Origin: Massilia sp. Root133
GTDB taxonomy: Bacteria; Pseudomonadota; Gammaproteobacteria; Burkholderiales; Burkholderiaceae_D
DNA length: 64,000 nucleotides
NCBI RefSeq assembly: GCF_001426525.1
Contig: NZ_LMEW01000036.1
Coordinates: forward strand, 71,947 to 135,946
Direction of reading: 5' to 3'
Below the pieces are notes generated by a model that saw only the letters and a list, made by a program, of their open reading frames with translations, was not told the origin of the DNA and did not search any database. This document shows positions 23,864 to 32,264 of the stretch, in pieces. Position numbers and translations under genes: made by a program. How positions within the stretch are numbered: position 1 is the first letter of the stretch; every line of letters starts with the position of its first letter.

Positions 23864-24565
23864 TCAGGCCGGCAGGTCGAACAGCAGGAGTTCCGCCGCC
23901 TCGGCCTTGTCGAACACGACCCGTTCCTCGCCACCGATCTTGAGCGCATCGCCATCCTTCAGCGGCACGCCGTTGACCGTGACGTCGCCGCGGATCACGT
24001 GGACGTAGGCCAGGCGCTCGCTGTCGAGCGCATGTTCGACCTTGTCGCCTTCGTCCAGGATGGCGGCGTAGATCGACGCGTCCTGGTGGATCAGCACGGT
24101 GTCCTGGCGGCCGTCGCGCGAGGCGACCAGGCGCAGCTTGCCCTTCTTGCTGTCGGTCGAAAAATGCTTTTCCTCGTAGCTGGGCGGGATGCCTTTCGTG
24201 TCCGGCTCGATCCAGATTTGCAGGAAGTGCACGGGATCCGTCTTCGACCCGTTGAACTCGCTGTGGCGCACGCCGCTGCCCGCGCTCATGCGCTGCACGT
24301 CGCCGTAGTGCAGCACGGAGCCGGTGCCCATGCTGTCCTTGTGTTCCAGCGCGCCGTCCAGCACGTACGAGATGATCTCCATGTCGCGGTGGCCGTGCGT
24401 GCCGAAGCCGGCGCCCGGGGCGACGCGGTCTTCGTTGATCACCAGCAGCGGGCCGAAGCCGCTGTGGCGCGGGTCGAAATAATCTGCGAACGAAAAGCTG
24501 TGCTTGGACATCAGCCAGCCGTGGTGGGCGGCGCCCCGTTCTTCGCTCCTGCGGACTTCCATCAT
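23864..24565 (-). CDS. Pirin family protein (YhhW-like)
   Basis: A 233-residue bicupin starting at the first of two adjacent ATG codons at 24565, six bases after AAGGAG. The N-terminal cupin has the pirin metal ligands in GFGTHGHRDMEIISYVLDG (two His), GSGVRHSEFN (His) and the following Glu region, preceded by HSFSFADYFDPRHSGFGPLLVINED. Family members bind iron; YhhW degrades quercetin in vitro, and others act as redox-linked regulators. It is divergent from a MarR-type regulator, which is a common way for such genes to be controlled, and a 17-bp palindrome lies between them. Confidence 0.9.
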   Translation of the reverse strand: MMEVRRSEERGAAHHGWLMSKHSFSFADYFDPRHSGFGPLLVINEDRVAPGAGFGTHGHRDMEIISYVLDGALEHKDSMGTGSVLHYGDVQRMSAGSGVRHSEFNGSKTDPVHFLQIWIEPDTKGIPPSYEEKHFSTDSKKGKLRLVASRDGRQDTVLIHQDASIYAAILDEGDKVEHALDSERLAYVHVIRGDVTVNGVPLKDGDALKIGGEERVVFDKAEAAELLLFDLPA

Positions 24566-24652
24566 GATCTGCTCCTTGTGTGTTCGGGTGTCGATGGAAG
24601 CCAGTATAGGGACAGCCTGCGCTGTTGAAAAACGAGTTATTTTCCGTTCTTG

Positions 24653-24669
24653 CATCGAAAAATTCGATG
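24653..24669. promoter_or_regulatory. Palindromic operator between pirin and marR-like genes
   Basis: CATCGAAAAATTCGATG has perfect seven-base arms around AAA. It lies about 50 bases before the MarR-type gene and 90 bases before the pirin gene, in an AT-rich patch. Its size and position fit an autoregulatory MarR-family operator controlling both directions. That the neighbouring MarR binds it is inference. Confidence 0.5.
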
Positions 24670-24720
24670 ATGGTGCCGGCCCATGCGGTACACTCCGCCC
24701 GCCCCGTCTAAAGGAAAGCC

Positions 24721-25158
24721 ATGACCCGCCCGAGCCCCGACGTCGTCGACCTTGCCGAAGCGCTGCGCAGCGCCGTGAGCGCGTTCGTGCGGTCCGTCCG
24801 CTACGACACGGACACGCCCCGTTCCGCCGGTTCGGACACGCTGGAACTGCTCGACCGTGGCGGCCCGGCGAACATCGCCGCGCTGGCCCAGGTCCGCAAC
24901 GTCAAGCACCAGAGCATGCGCCTCGTGACGGCGCAACTGGAAGAAGACGGTCTCATCGAGCGCACGCCGGACCCGCAGGACGGCCGCAGCGTGCTGTTCG
25001 CCGTCACGGCGCAGGGACGCGAGCGGCTGCGCGCGATGCGCGCCACGCGCGCCGCCCACATCGCGGACACCATCGCAGAGCGGCTGACGCCCGGCGAATG
25101 CGCCGAACTGCGCGCGGCCGTCCGCCTGATCGAGCGCCTGGCCGATCCGGCACGCTGA
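24721..25158 (+). CDS. MarR-family transcriptional regulator
   Basis: A 145-residue winged-helix protein, ATG preceded by AAAGGA. The DNA-binding core runs from about residue 38 to 100: DTLELLDRGGPANIAALAQVRNVKHQSMRLVTAQLEEDGLIERTPDPQDGRSVLFAVTAQG, with the typical DPQDGRS wing. Flanking helices would form the dimer interface. MarR proteins are usually repressors released by phenolic ligands or oxidation. Likely targets are its own divergent region and perhaps the SnoaL-like gene, which converges on it 12 bases away. Confidence 0.88.
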   Translation: MTRPSPDVVDLAEALRSAVSAFVRSVRYDTDTPRSAGSDTLELLDRGGPANIAALAQVRNVKHQSMRLVTAQLEEDGLIERTPDPQDGRSVLFAVTAQGRERLRAMRATRAAHIADTIAERLTPGECAELRAAVRLIERLADPAR

Positions 25159-25170
25159 GCTTTTCCCCGG

Positions 25171-25584
25171 TCAGCCCTGGCGCAGGCCGGCCAGCACGGC
25201 CGCCAGCGTGTTCACGCCCCAGTGTTCGGCGTAGCGGCCGTCCTCGACCCGGACGATGTCGATGACGTCGATCGCCACGTCGCGGCCCGTCGCGGCGACG
25301 CCCAGCAGCGTGCCCGTGTGGCGGCCGCGGATGGTCTTGCGCGACGTGACCTTCGCGCCTTCCGCCACCTGGTCGTGGATCTCGACCCGCAGGTCCGACA
25401 GCGCCGGGCGCAGCACGTGGTCGAACGTTTGCCACATGCTTTCCGGGCCATCCGCCGCGCCGGGAGGCGCCGTGCGGTTGACGAACGACGGCAGCATCAA
25501 CGCCTCGAAGGCCGCGCGGTCGCCGCGCTCGATGACATCCAGGTTGAAACGGCGTACGACATCCTTCGGGTCTGCATGGGGCAT
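25171..25584 (-). CDS. SnoaL-like polyketide cyclase/ester cyclase family protein
   Basis: A 137-residue alpha+beta-barrel protein of the SnoaL/NTF2-like superfamily: DVVRRFNLDVIERGDRAAFEALMLPSFVNRTAP, then DLRVEIHDQVAEGAKVTSRKTIRGRHTG, then DVIDIVRVEDGRYAEHWGVNT ending in the family's E-H-W-x-x-x-D/N pattern. Most environmental members have no known substrate, and no polyketide genes are present here. ATG preceded by GAGGA. Expression should be tightly controlled: an operator occupies the spacer of its promoter. Confidence 0.8.
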   Translation of the reverse strand: MPHADPKDVVRRFNLDVIERGDRAAFEALMLPSFVNRTAPPGAADGPESMWQTFDHVLRPALSDLRVEIHDQVAEGAKVTSRKTIRGRHTGTLLGVAATGRDVAIDVIDIVRVEDGRYAEHWGVNTLAAVLAGLRQG

Positions 25585-25623
25585 GGGAATTCCTCGGTCA
25601 CTGTCCGACGGTGGACGCGTCCG

Positions 25624-25652
25624 ATAATATACAGGCTGGACTGTATAGTCAA
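25624..25652 (-). promoter_or_regulatory. Strong sigma-70 promoter with operator in its spacer
   Basis: On the minus strand -35 TTGACT (25652-25647) and -10 TATTAT (25629-25624) are separated by exactly 17 bases. TATACAG-N6-CTGTATA, a perfect seven-base inverted repeat at 25628-25647, fills that spacer. A MarR- or TetR-type dimer bound there would block polymerase. It drives the SnoaL-like gene, whose ATG is 39 bases further on. Confidence 0.7.
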
Positions 25653-25656
25653 CGCT

Positions 25657-25866
25657 TCAACGCTTCAACGGATCGAGCAGGCTGCGCAGGTTGTTATGGT
25701 CGAGTTCGTACATGAGGGCGAGCAGCTCGCCCAGCTCGCCCTTGGGAAAGCCTTCGCGGGCGAACCAGCCCAGGTAGTGGCCGGGCAGGTCGGCGATCGT
25801 GCGGCCCTTGTACTTGCCGTAGGGCATTTCGCGGGTGAGGAGGAGGGTGAGGTGTTCGGGTTTCAT
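25657..25866 (-). CDS. DUF3820 family small protein
   Basis: A 69-residue protein with the hallmark MPYGKYKGRTIADLPGHYLGWFAREGFPKGELGELLALMYEL of the DUF3820 family (sometimes annotated as a quorum-sensing-regulated virulence factor). The YGKYKG and WF-x-x-x-G-FP-x-G-x-LG motifs are complete, so the gene is intact. It has no signal peptide and no catalytic signature. Function unknown. It is divergent from the DUF1810 gene with a 52-base gap. Confidence 0.8.
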   Translation of the reverse strand: MKPEHLTLLLTREMPYGKYKGRTIADLPGHYLGWFAREGFPKGELGELLALMYELDHNNLRSLLDPLKR

Positions 25867-25918
25867 GGTGGCGCCACTTTAACAAACATGGCGTAGCATG
25901 CGGTCAGGAGGACACTCG

Positions 25919-26341
25919 ATGGCAACCGACTTCAATCTCGAACGCTTCGTGGAAGCCCAGCACGGCGTCTACGACGCGGCGCTGGCCGAGCTGCGCGCCG
26001 GCCACAAGCGCACTCACTGGATGTGGTTCATCTTTCCGCAGATCGCGGGGCTGGGCCACAGCGCGATGGCGCAGCGCTACGCGATCCGTTCCGCCGACGA
26101 AGCCGCGGCCTATCTCGCGCACCCCGTGCTGGGCCCGCGCCTGCGCGCCTGCGCGACGGCCGTCGCGGGCCACGACGACCGTGGCGTCGACGAGATCTTC
26201 GGCCACCCGGACAACCTGAAATTCCATTCCTCGATGACCCTGTTTGCCGACGTCGCGCCCCACGAAGCGGTCTTCCAGACCTGCCTGGACCAGTTCTTCG
26301 ACGGCCGTCCCGACCCGGCCACGCTGGAGCGGCTGGGCTGA
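25919..26341 (+). CDS. DUF1810 family protein
   Basis: A 140-residue protein started at the ATG at 25919, with CAGGAGG eight bases upstream. The family motifs are all present: NLERFVEAQ, ALAELRAGHKRTHWMWFIFPQIAGLGHSAMAQRYAI, EAAAYLAHPVLGPRLRAC, DNLKFHSSMTLFA and FQTCLDQFFDGRPDPATLERL. It is the size and layout of YxkO-unrelated, calpastatin-like DUF1810 proteins, for which no reaction is established. It is cytoplasmic and probably monocistronic; the NYN gene follows after 93 bases. Confidence 0.85.
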   Translation: MATDFNLERFVEAQHGVYDAALAELRAGHKRTHWMWFIFPQIAGLGHSAMAQRYAIRSADEAAAYLAHPVLGPRLRACATAVAGHDDRGVDEIFGHPDNLKFHSSMTLFADVAPHEAVFQTCLDQFFDGRPDPATLERLG

Positions 26342-26434
26342 TCGCGCGGACACCGGACGCGTCCGCGACGGCGCCGCCGACGTTGTTGCGTATAATCCGT
26401 GGTCAGCTTGTCTACCAACCACACAACAACACAC

Positions 26435-27928
26435 ATGGCTTCATCTCCAGACAATATCAGCATGGCGGTGTTCTGCGACTTCGAAAACGTCGCACTCGGC
26501 GTGCGCGATGCGAATTACGAGAAGTTCGACATCAAGCCCGTCCTCGAACGCCTGCTGCTCAAGGGCAGCATCGTGGTCAAGAAATCCTATTGCGACTGGG
26601 ATCGCTACAAGGGCTTCAAGGCGACGATGCATGAAGCGAACTTCGAACTGATCGAAATCCCCCACGTGCGCCAGTCGGGCAAGAATTCCGCCGACATCCG
26701 CATGGTCGTGGACGCGCTCGACCTGTGCTACACGAAATCGCACGTGAACACGTTCGTGATCGTCTCCGGCGACTCGGACTTCTCGCCGCTCGTCTCCAAG
26801 TTGCGCGAGAATGCGAAACGGGTGATCGGCGTGGGCGTCAAGCAGTCGACGTCGGACCTGCTGGTCGCCAACTGCGACGAATTCATCTTCTACGACGACC
26901 TCGTGCGCGAACAACGCCGCGCCGCCGCCAAGCGCGACGAGCGCAAGGCCCAGCCGCAGCAGGGCCGCCGGCCGTCGGACGAGAACAACCGCAAGCGCGA
27001 AGACATGGAAGCGCGCAAGCTGCAGGCGCTGGAGATGGTCGTCGAGACCTTCGACGCGCTCGTCTCGGAACGCGGCGACACCGGCAAGATCTGGGCCTCG
27101 CTGCTGAAGGACACGCTGAAGCGCCGCCGTCCGGACTTCTCCGAGACCTATTACGGTTTCCGCACGTTCGGCAACCTGCTGGAAGAGGCGCAGACGCGCG
27201 GCCTGTTCGAATTCGGCCGCGACGAAAAATCCGGCACCTATGTCTTCCGCGGCGCCAACGCCCAGGTCGACCTGCAGCCGGTCGATGCCGCGCCGCTGGA
27301 GCCGGCCGTCGAGCAGCCGCAGGTGGCGTCCGAGCCGGCCGCCCAGGAAGCCGGCGACGAACTGGCGGCGGAAACCCAGGGCGAGCAGCCGACGGAAATC
27401 CCGGCCGCCGCCCGCGAACCGCGCCGCCGCGGCGGCCGCGGACGCAAGGGCCGCGAAGGACAGGCACCCGCGCCCGCGCTGGAAGCGGTGCAGGACGCCG
27501 TGCCGGTGTCCGAGGAAGCCGCGATCGCCACCTGGCCCGCGCCGACGCCGGACCTGGCCGAGGCGCCGGAGCCTGTCGTTGCAGCCGAGGAACCCGTCGG
27601 CGCCGCCGAAGACGCGCCCGCGCCGGTGAAGGAACGCCGCCGCGCGACGCGCGCGCCGCGCAAGCGCAAGGAAGAGGCCGCGGGCACGGCCGTGACCGCG
27701 GAGGCAGTGGCGCAGGAAGACAGCGCCGCGGCGCTGGACGCGCAGGCTGCCGTCGCGGAAGCTGCGCCCGCCGAGTCCGTTGCGGCGGAAGGCGAGGACG
27801 AGGAGCAGGGCGCGAAATCGGCCCGCAAGAAGTCGGCCCGCCCGTCGCACAAGGCGCCGTCGCGCAAGCCGGCCGCGCGCGCACCGCGCCGGCCGGCCAA
27901 GCCGAAGACGCCGCCGGAGAACGGCTGA
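26435..27928 (+). CDS. NYN-domain (LabA/PIN-like) protein with LOTUS/OST-HTH domain and basic tail
   Basis: A 497-residue protein. Residues 10-160 are a NYN/PIN-type RNase domain: AVFCDFENVALG (first Asp), KNSADIRMVVDALDLCY, FVIVSGDSDFSPLVSKLRENAKRVIGVG, and ANCDEFIFYDDL. A coiled region rich in Arg and Glu follows. About 210-275 is an OST-HTH/LOTUS RNA-binding domain (WASLLKDTLKRRRPDFSETYYGFRTFGNLLEEAQTRGLFEF). The last 220 residues are low-complexity Ala/Pro/Glu with Arg/Lys clusters. Known bacterial NYN-LOTUS proteins are presumed to be RNA-processing enzymes; the target here is unknown. The start at 26435 is chosen over an upstream GTG. Confidence 0.85.
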   Translation: MASSPDNISMAVFCDFENVALGVRDANYEKFDIKPVLERLLLKGSIVVKKSYCDWDRYKGFKATMHEANFELIEIPHVRQSGKNSADIRMVVDALDLCYTKSHVNTFVIVSGDSDFSPLVSKLRENAKRVIGVGVKQSTSDLLVANCDEFIFYDDLVREQRRAAAKRDERKAQPQQGRRPSDENNRKREDMEARKLQALEMVVETFDALVSERGDTGKIWASLLKDTLKRRRPDFSETYYGFRTFGNLLEEAQTRGLFEFGRDEKSGTYVFRGANAQVDLQPVDAAPLEPAVEQPQVASEPAAQEAGDELAAETQGEQPTEIPAAAREPRRRGGRGRKGREGQAPAPALEAVQDAVPVSEEAAIATWPAPTPDLAEAPEPVVAAEEPVGAAEDAPAPVKERRRATRAPRKRKEEAAGTAVTAEAVAQEDSAAALDAQAAVAEAAPAESVAAEGEDEEQGAKSARKKSARPSHKAPSRKPAARAPRRPAKPKTPPENG

Positions 27929-27933
27929 TACAC

Positions 27934-28060
27934 CGTCATTCCCGCGCACGCGGGAATCCATGCTGAATTTCCGGATTCGAGCGTCGGACAGGCCCGCAAG
28001 GCATCCGACGTAGCGATCTCCTGTCGCTCAGCATGGGTTCCCGCTTTCGCGGGAACGACG
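27934..28060. repeat. Composite REP-like element, 127 bp, copy 1
   Basis: Two inverted REP-like hairpins bracket a ~60-base centre. The left unit starts CGTCATTCCCGC and continues through GCGGGAATCCATGCTGA; the right unit reads TCAGCATGGGTTCCCGC and ends GCGGGAACGACG. The centre contains CCGGATTCGAGCGTCGGA and CGATCT, also found in the copy at 56.3 kb. The ends are inverted relative to each other, so the whole looks like a small non-autonomous (MITE/BIME-like) element. It lies in the gap between the NYN gene and a small exported protein gene. Confidence 0.7.
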
Positions 28061-28142
28061 ATTAGCTGCGCGCGCGTCCCATCCGGGCCTGTGCAATAAT
28101 GACAATAACGCCCCCGCGTCCACTGTCATGCAAAGGCCCACC

Positions 28143-28571
28143 ATGCGCACGCTCACCGGTCTCTTCGCCTGCCTCCTCGCCACCGCCGTGCTGCCGTCCC
28201 AGGCAGCCGCACCTTCCGCGGCGCATCCCTTGCTGGGCATCTGGATCCTCGCGATCCCGCAGCTCGGCTGTTCCGAGACGTACCACTTCCGCGGCGACGG
28301 CACCACGCTCGTGAAAAGCGCGGACGAAGTGTCGGAAAGCGAATTCACGGTCGCCGAACAGCCCAGCGCCAAGGGGTTTTATAAACTCGACGACAAGATC
28401 GTGAAGGACAACGGCAAGCAGGATTGCTCCGGCGAGATCATGAAGCCGGGCACGCGCGCCACCAACTACATCCGCTTCCACCCGTCCGGCGCGCGCTTCG
28501 TGATGTGCCGCGACGAGACGATGGAGGCATGCATCGGACCGTTCGAGCGGATGCCGGGGCAGGGGATCTAA
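28143..28571 (+). CDS. Small exported protein of unknown function
   Basis: A 142-residue protein from the ATG at 28143, chosen because AAAGG lies six bases upstream; an ATG at 28128 would add five residues. Signal peptide MRTLTGLFACLLATAVLPSQAAA is followed by a mature domain of about 118 residues with LLGIWILAIPQLGCSETYHFRGDGTTLVKSADEVSESEFTV and GARFVMCRDETMEACIGPFERM. Four cysteines could form two disulfides. The pattern is lipocalin-like in general appearance (G-x-W, strands), but I do not recognise a family. Presumably periplasmic. Confidence 0.65.
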   Translation: MRTLTGLFACLLATAVLPSQAAAPSAAHPLLGIWILAIPQLGCSETYHFRGDGTTLVKSADEVSESEFTVAEQPSAKGFYKLDDKIVKDNGKQDCSGEIMKPGTRATNYIRFHPSGARFVMCRDETMEACIGPFERMPGQGI

Positions 28572-28616
28572 TATCAGGTATATTGCCGGGCGATCAGATA
28601 ACTTTTTGGATCCCCG

Positions 28617-30092
28617 ATGTCCCCGGCTTTACTTTTCTGCATCCTCATCGCGTATTTCGCCCTGCTGCTCGGCGTCGCCTGGGCCACGGGGCGGGGTGCC
28701 AACAACGACAGTTTTTTCATCGGTAACAAGAGCAGCAACTGGATGCTCGTCGCGTTCGGCATGGTCGGCACCACGCTGTCCGGCGCCACCTTCATCAGCG
28801 TGCCTGGCGCAGTCGGGGCCGACGGCTTCGGCTATGCGCAAATCCTCATCGGCTACGTGATCGGCTACATCGCGGTCGTCTACCTGCTGCTGCCGCTGTA
28901 CTACCGCCTCCGGTTGACCTCGATCTACCACTACCTCGACGTGCGCCTCGGCCGGCGCGCCTACCAGAGCGGCGCCGGGTTCTTCATCCTGTCGCGCCTG
29001 TTCGGCGCCACGGCGCGGCTGTACCTCGTCGTCGCGGTCCTGCAGACCATCATCCTCGACAGCCTCGGCGTCCCGTTCTGGCTCACGACCTTCGTCATCC
29101 TCGGCATGATCCTGCTGTACACGGTCCAGGGCGGGGTGAAGACCATCGTCTGGACCGATACGCTGCAGACGACGTGCATGCTGGCCGGCCTGTTCGCCTG
29201 CGTCGCGTTCATGCTGGGCCAGCTCGACCTGACGATCCCCGAGGCGTTGCGGCAGATGCAGGACAGGGGCCTCGCGCGCGTGTTCACGCACGACCCGGAC
29301 AGCCCCGGCTACTGGCTCAAGCAGATCGTGGCCGGCGTCTTCATCGTGCTGACGATGACGGGCATGGACCAGGAAATGATGCAGAAGACGATCTCCGTGA
29401 AGACCCTGCAGGATTCGCAGAAGAACCTCTTGAGCCTCACGGCCGTGCTGGTCGTCGTGCTGTGCGCCTTCCTGTTCCTGGGCGGCCTGCTGTACCTGTA
29501 CGCGCCCAGCGCCGGCGTGACGGCGACGGGTGACAAGATCTTCCCGGCGGTCGTCATGGGCCACCTGCCCGCCGCGGTGCAGATCATCTTCCTGGTCGCG
29601 CTGATCTCGGCGCTGTTTCCCAGTGCCGACGGCGCCATCACGGCGTTGACGTCCACGTTCTGCATCGACATCCTCGGCATCAAGCGCCGCATCGACCTGA
29701 CGGAACGCCAGCGCGTGCGCCTGCGCCGCCATGTGCACCTCGCGTTCGCCGCGCTGTTCCTGGCCATGGTGCTCGTGTTCAAATGGGTGGACAATCCCAG
29801 CATGATTGTCGTCATCCTGAAACTGGCCAGCTATACATACGGACCCTTGCTCGGTCTGTTCGCCTTCGGCATGATGACGACGCGGACGCTGCACGACCGC
29901 CTCGTGCCCGTGGTGACCATCGGTGCGCCGATCGTGTGCGCGCTGCTGGAGTATAACCAGCATGCGCTGCTGGGCAGTTACCGCCTCGGCCTCGAATTGC
30001 TGATCGTGAACGGCGCCCTCGTATTCGCCGGCCTGTTCGCGATCTCGCGCCGCGCCGAGCCGTCCGCACTGACCGAACCGAAACTCAACTAG
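28617..30092 (+). CDS. Sodium:solute symporter (SSS) family transporter
   Basis: A 491-residue inner-membrane protein with about 13 predicted helices. Family motifs are GRGANNDSFFIGNKSSNWMLVAFGMVGTTLSGATFISVPG (helix 1 region), YHYLDVRLGRR, RLFGATARLYLVV, VQGGVKTIVWTDTLQT, GMDQEMMQKTISVKTLQDSQKNL, and ALFPSADGAITALTSTFCIDIL. SSS members couple sodium entry to uptake of sugars, amino acids, nucleosides or vitamins; the substrate is not evident. It is followed after only 11 bases by sppA, so they may be cotranscribed. Confidence 0.88.
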   Translation: MSPALLFCILIAYFALLLGVAWATGRGANNDSFFIGNKSSNWMLVAFGMVGTTLSGATFISVPGAVGADGFGYAQILIGYVIGYIAVVYLLLPLYYRLRLTSIYHYLDVRLGRRAYQSGAGFFILSRLFGATARLYLVVAVLQTIILDSLGVPFWLTTFVILGMILLYTVQGGVKTIVWTDTLQTTCMLAGLFACVAFMLGQLDLTIPEALRQMQDRGLARVFTHDPDSPGYWLKQIVAGVFIVLTMTGMDQEMMQKTISVKTLQDSQKNLLSLTAVLVVVLCAFLFLGGLLYLYAPSAGVTATGDKIFPAVVMGHLPAAVQIIFLVALISALFPSADGAITALTSTFCIDILGIKRRIDLTERQRVRLRRHVHLAFAALFLAMVLVFKWVDNPSMIVVILKLASYTYGPLLGLFAFGMMTTRTLHDRLVPVVTIGAPIVCALLEYNQHALLGSYRLGLELLIVNGALVFAGLFAISRRAEPSALTEPKLN

Positions 30093-30103
30093 CCGGAGCC
30101 TCA

Positions 30104-31975
30104 ATGTCATTCAAGCCTTTCTCCTCCCTGCGCCGCGGCATCGGCGCGCTGTGGCGCGGCCTCGACGCCACCCGCCGCTTCGTGCTGAACCTCATCTTCC
30201 TGGTCATCCTGATCGCCTTCTTCTGGGCCCTGTTCGGCGGCGGCCTCAAGCCGCTGGCGCCCAAGACGGCACTCGTGCTCGACCTGAAGGGCGAACTGGT
30301 CGAGGAACGCGCGGGCAGCGTGCGCGATTCCGTCGTCGCCGGCCTGGCGGGCAACGGCCGCCGCCTCGTGCGCCTGCCGGACGTGCTGAAGGCGCTGGAC
30401 GGCGCCGCGAAGGACAGCAACGTGAACGAAGTCCTCGTGCTGCTGGACGAGCTGGATGGTGGCGGCCTTGCCTCCGTGCGCGAGATCGGCGCGGGCATCG
30501 AGCGCGTGAAGGCGGCCGGCAAGCGCGTCGTCGTCTGGGGCGGCAACTTCGACCAGAAGCGCTACCTGATCGCCGCGCACGCCAGCGAGATCTACCTGCA
30601 TCCGATGGGCATGGTGCTGATCGAAGGTTTCGGCCGCCACCGCAATTACTACCGCGACGCGCTGGACAAGGTCGGCGTCACCGTCAACCTGATGAAGGTC
30701 GGCACGTATAAAAGCTTCGCGGAGCCGTTCATCGGCAACGGCCCGTCGCAGGCCGCGCAGGAGGCGGACGCGTTCCTGTACAACGGGCTGTGGACCGCGT
30801 ACACGGCCGAAGTCGAGAAGGCGCGCAAGCTGCCGGCGGGGTCGATCGCGAAAGGCATCGACGAGCTGCCGCAGCGCCTGCAGGCGGCCAACGGCAACGC
30901 GGCCAAGGTGGCGCTGGACTGGAAGCTGATCGATGGCGTCAAGACCCGCGACGAAGTGCGCGACATGTTCATCAAGCGCGGTGCGTACGACGACCACATC
31001 AAGAGCTTCCGCCAGGTGAGCTTCGGCGACTACATGGCGCGCAATCCGGAGAAGCCGTTCGGCGACGCGGTCGCCGTCGTCGTCGCGGCCGGCGACATCA
31101 CGGAAGGCACGGGCGGCCCCGGCATGGTCGGCGGCATCTCGACGGCGAACCTGATCCGCAGCGTGCGCGAGGATTCGTCGGTGAAGGCCGTCGTCCTGCG
31201 CGTCAATTCGCCGGGCGGCAGCGCCTACGGTTCGGAACTGATCCGGCGCGAGCTGGAACTGACGCGCGCGGCCGGCAAGCCCGTCGTCGTGTCGATGGGC
31301 GACGTGGCCGCGTCGGGCGGCTACTGGATCTCGATGGCGGCCGACGAAGTCATCGCCGACCCGTCCACCGTCACCGGTTCGATCGGCGTGTTCGCCATCC
31401 TCCCGACCGCGGACAAGGTCGTCGACAAACTCGGCATCCACACAGCCGGCGTGACGACCACGTGGCTCGCGGACGCCTACAATCCGCTGCGTCCCCTCGA
31501 TCCGCGCTTCGGCCAGCTGATCCAGTCGAGCATCAACCACGTGTACGACGAGTTCACGACCAAGGCCGCCATCGCGCGCAAGACGACGCCGGCCAAGATC
31601 GACGAAGTGGGCCAGGGCCGCGTGTGGACGGGCACGCAGGCCAAGGAACGCGGCCTCGTCGACCGCCTGGGCAGCTACGGCGACGCGCTGCGCTCGGCCG
31701 CCAAGCGCGCCAGGCTGGGCGACGATTTCCGCGTCATGTATGCCGAGCAGCCGACCACGCTGGCCGAGCGCGTGCTCGAGCGCATGGGCCTGTCGAATGC
31801 GCAGATCCTGAACGTGCAAGTGAAGCTGGGCCTGCTGCCGGTCGACCTCGGCGCGGCCGCGCTGGGCGGCAACGCGACGGCGGGCATCACCAGGGACCTC
31901 GGCTGGCTGTCGGCCGTCGCGGACCGCAAACAGCCGTTCGCGGCCGTCACGCACTGCCTGTGCGGGGTGCCCTGA
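30104..31975 (+). CDS. sppA: Signal peptide peptidase SppA, 67K type
   Basis: A 623-residue membrane-anchored serine protease that degrades cleaved signal peptides. One N-terminal helix (27-45) anchors it, with both protease halves on the periplasmic side. The catalytic dyad is visible: Lys203 in KVGTYKSFAEPF from the first half and Ser404 in GDVAASGGYW from the second, matching the E. coli Lys209/Ser409 layout. VNSPGGSAYGSELIRRE and TGSIGVF line the active site. Length agrees with the long, tandem-domain form of proteobacteria. A strong terminator follows. Confidence 0.93.
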   Translation: MSFKPFSSLRRGIGALWRGLDATRRFVLNLIFLVILIAFFWALFGGGLKPLAPKTALVLDLKGELVEERAGSVRDSVVAGLAGNGRRLVRLPDVLKALDGAAKDSNVNEVLVLLDELDGGGLASVREIGAGIERVKAAGKRVVVWGGNFDQKRYLIAAHASEIYLHPMGMVLIEGFGRHRNYYRDALDKVGVTVNLMKVGTYKSFAEPFIGNGPSQAAQEADAFLYNGLWTAYTAEVEKARKLPAGSIAKGIDELPQRLQAANGNAAKVALDWKLIDGVKTRDEVRDMFIKRGAYDDHIKSFRQVSFGDYMARNPEKPFGDAVAVVVAAGDITEGTGGPGMVGGISTANLIRSVREDSSVKAVVLRVNSPGGSAYGSELIRRELELTRAAGKPVVVSMGDVAASGGYWISMAADEVIADPSTVTGSIGVFAILPTADKVVDKLGIHTAGVTTTWLADAYNPLRPLDPRFGQLIQSSINHVYDEFTTKAAIARKTTPAKIDEVGQGRVWTGTQAKERGLVDRLGSYGDALRSAAKRARLGDDFRVMYAEQPTTLAERVLERMGLSNAQILNVQVKLGLLPVDLGAAALGGNATAGITRDLGWLSAVADRKQPFAAVTHCLCGVP

Positions 31976-32035
31976 ACCTTTCCGGAGCGTTAATCTTTGT
32001 AACAGCATGTAGTCGGGCAACCATACACGGCAACA

Positions 32036-32065
32036 CGGGCGCGGGAATCTTCCCGCGCCCGTTTT
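32036..32065 (+). terminator. Intrinsic terminator after sppA
   Basis: CGGGCGCGGGAA and TTCCCGCGCCCG form a 12-bp perfect stem with a two-base nominal loop, followed by TTTT. It lies 60 bases after the sppA stop and insulates the efflux operon. The remaining bases up to 32264 contain the efflux promoter region. Confidence 0.8.
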
Positions 32066-32189
32066 GTTTCGATCTCCCCGCATGTAGGCGGCTTTGGTGT
32101 AAAGCCATGTAAAGATGCAACTATCCACGCCCGGGCACGTCGCCCGCTCACCAGGCTGAACGATTGGCTGTCCGTACGTTACGAAACAT

Positions 32190-32227
32190 AAAGTCCCTCT
32201 TGGGCGTGCTACATTCAAGGGAACTTT
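32190..32227. promoter_or_regulatory. Imperfect inverted repeat upstream of the RND operon
   Basis: AAAGTCCCTCTTG (32190-32202) and CAAGGGAACTTT (32216-32227) are imperfectly inverted arms about 38 bases before the adaptor start at 32265. A repeat of this size near the expected promoter may bind the regulator of the pump; no regulator gene is adjacent. Confidence 0.3.
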
Positions 32228-32264
32228 TATTGTGCTTTTGAACACTCGGCCACCAGGGATCAGC

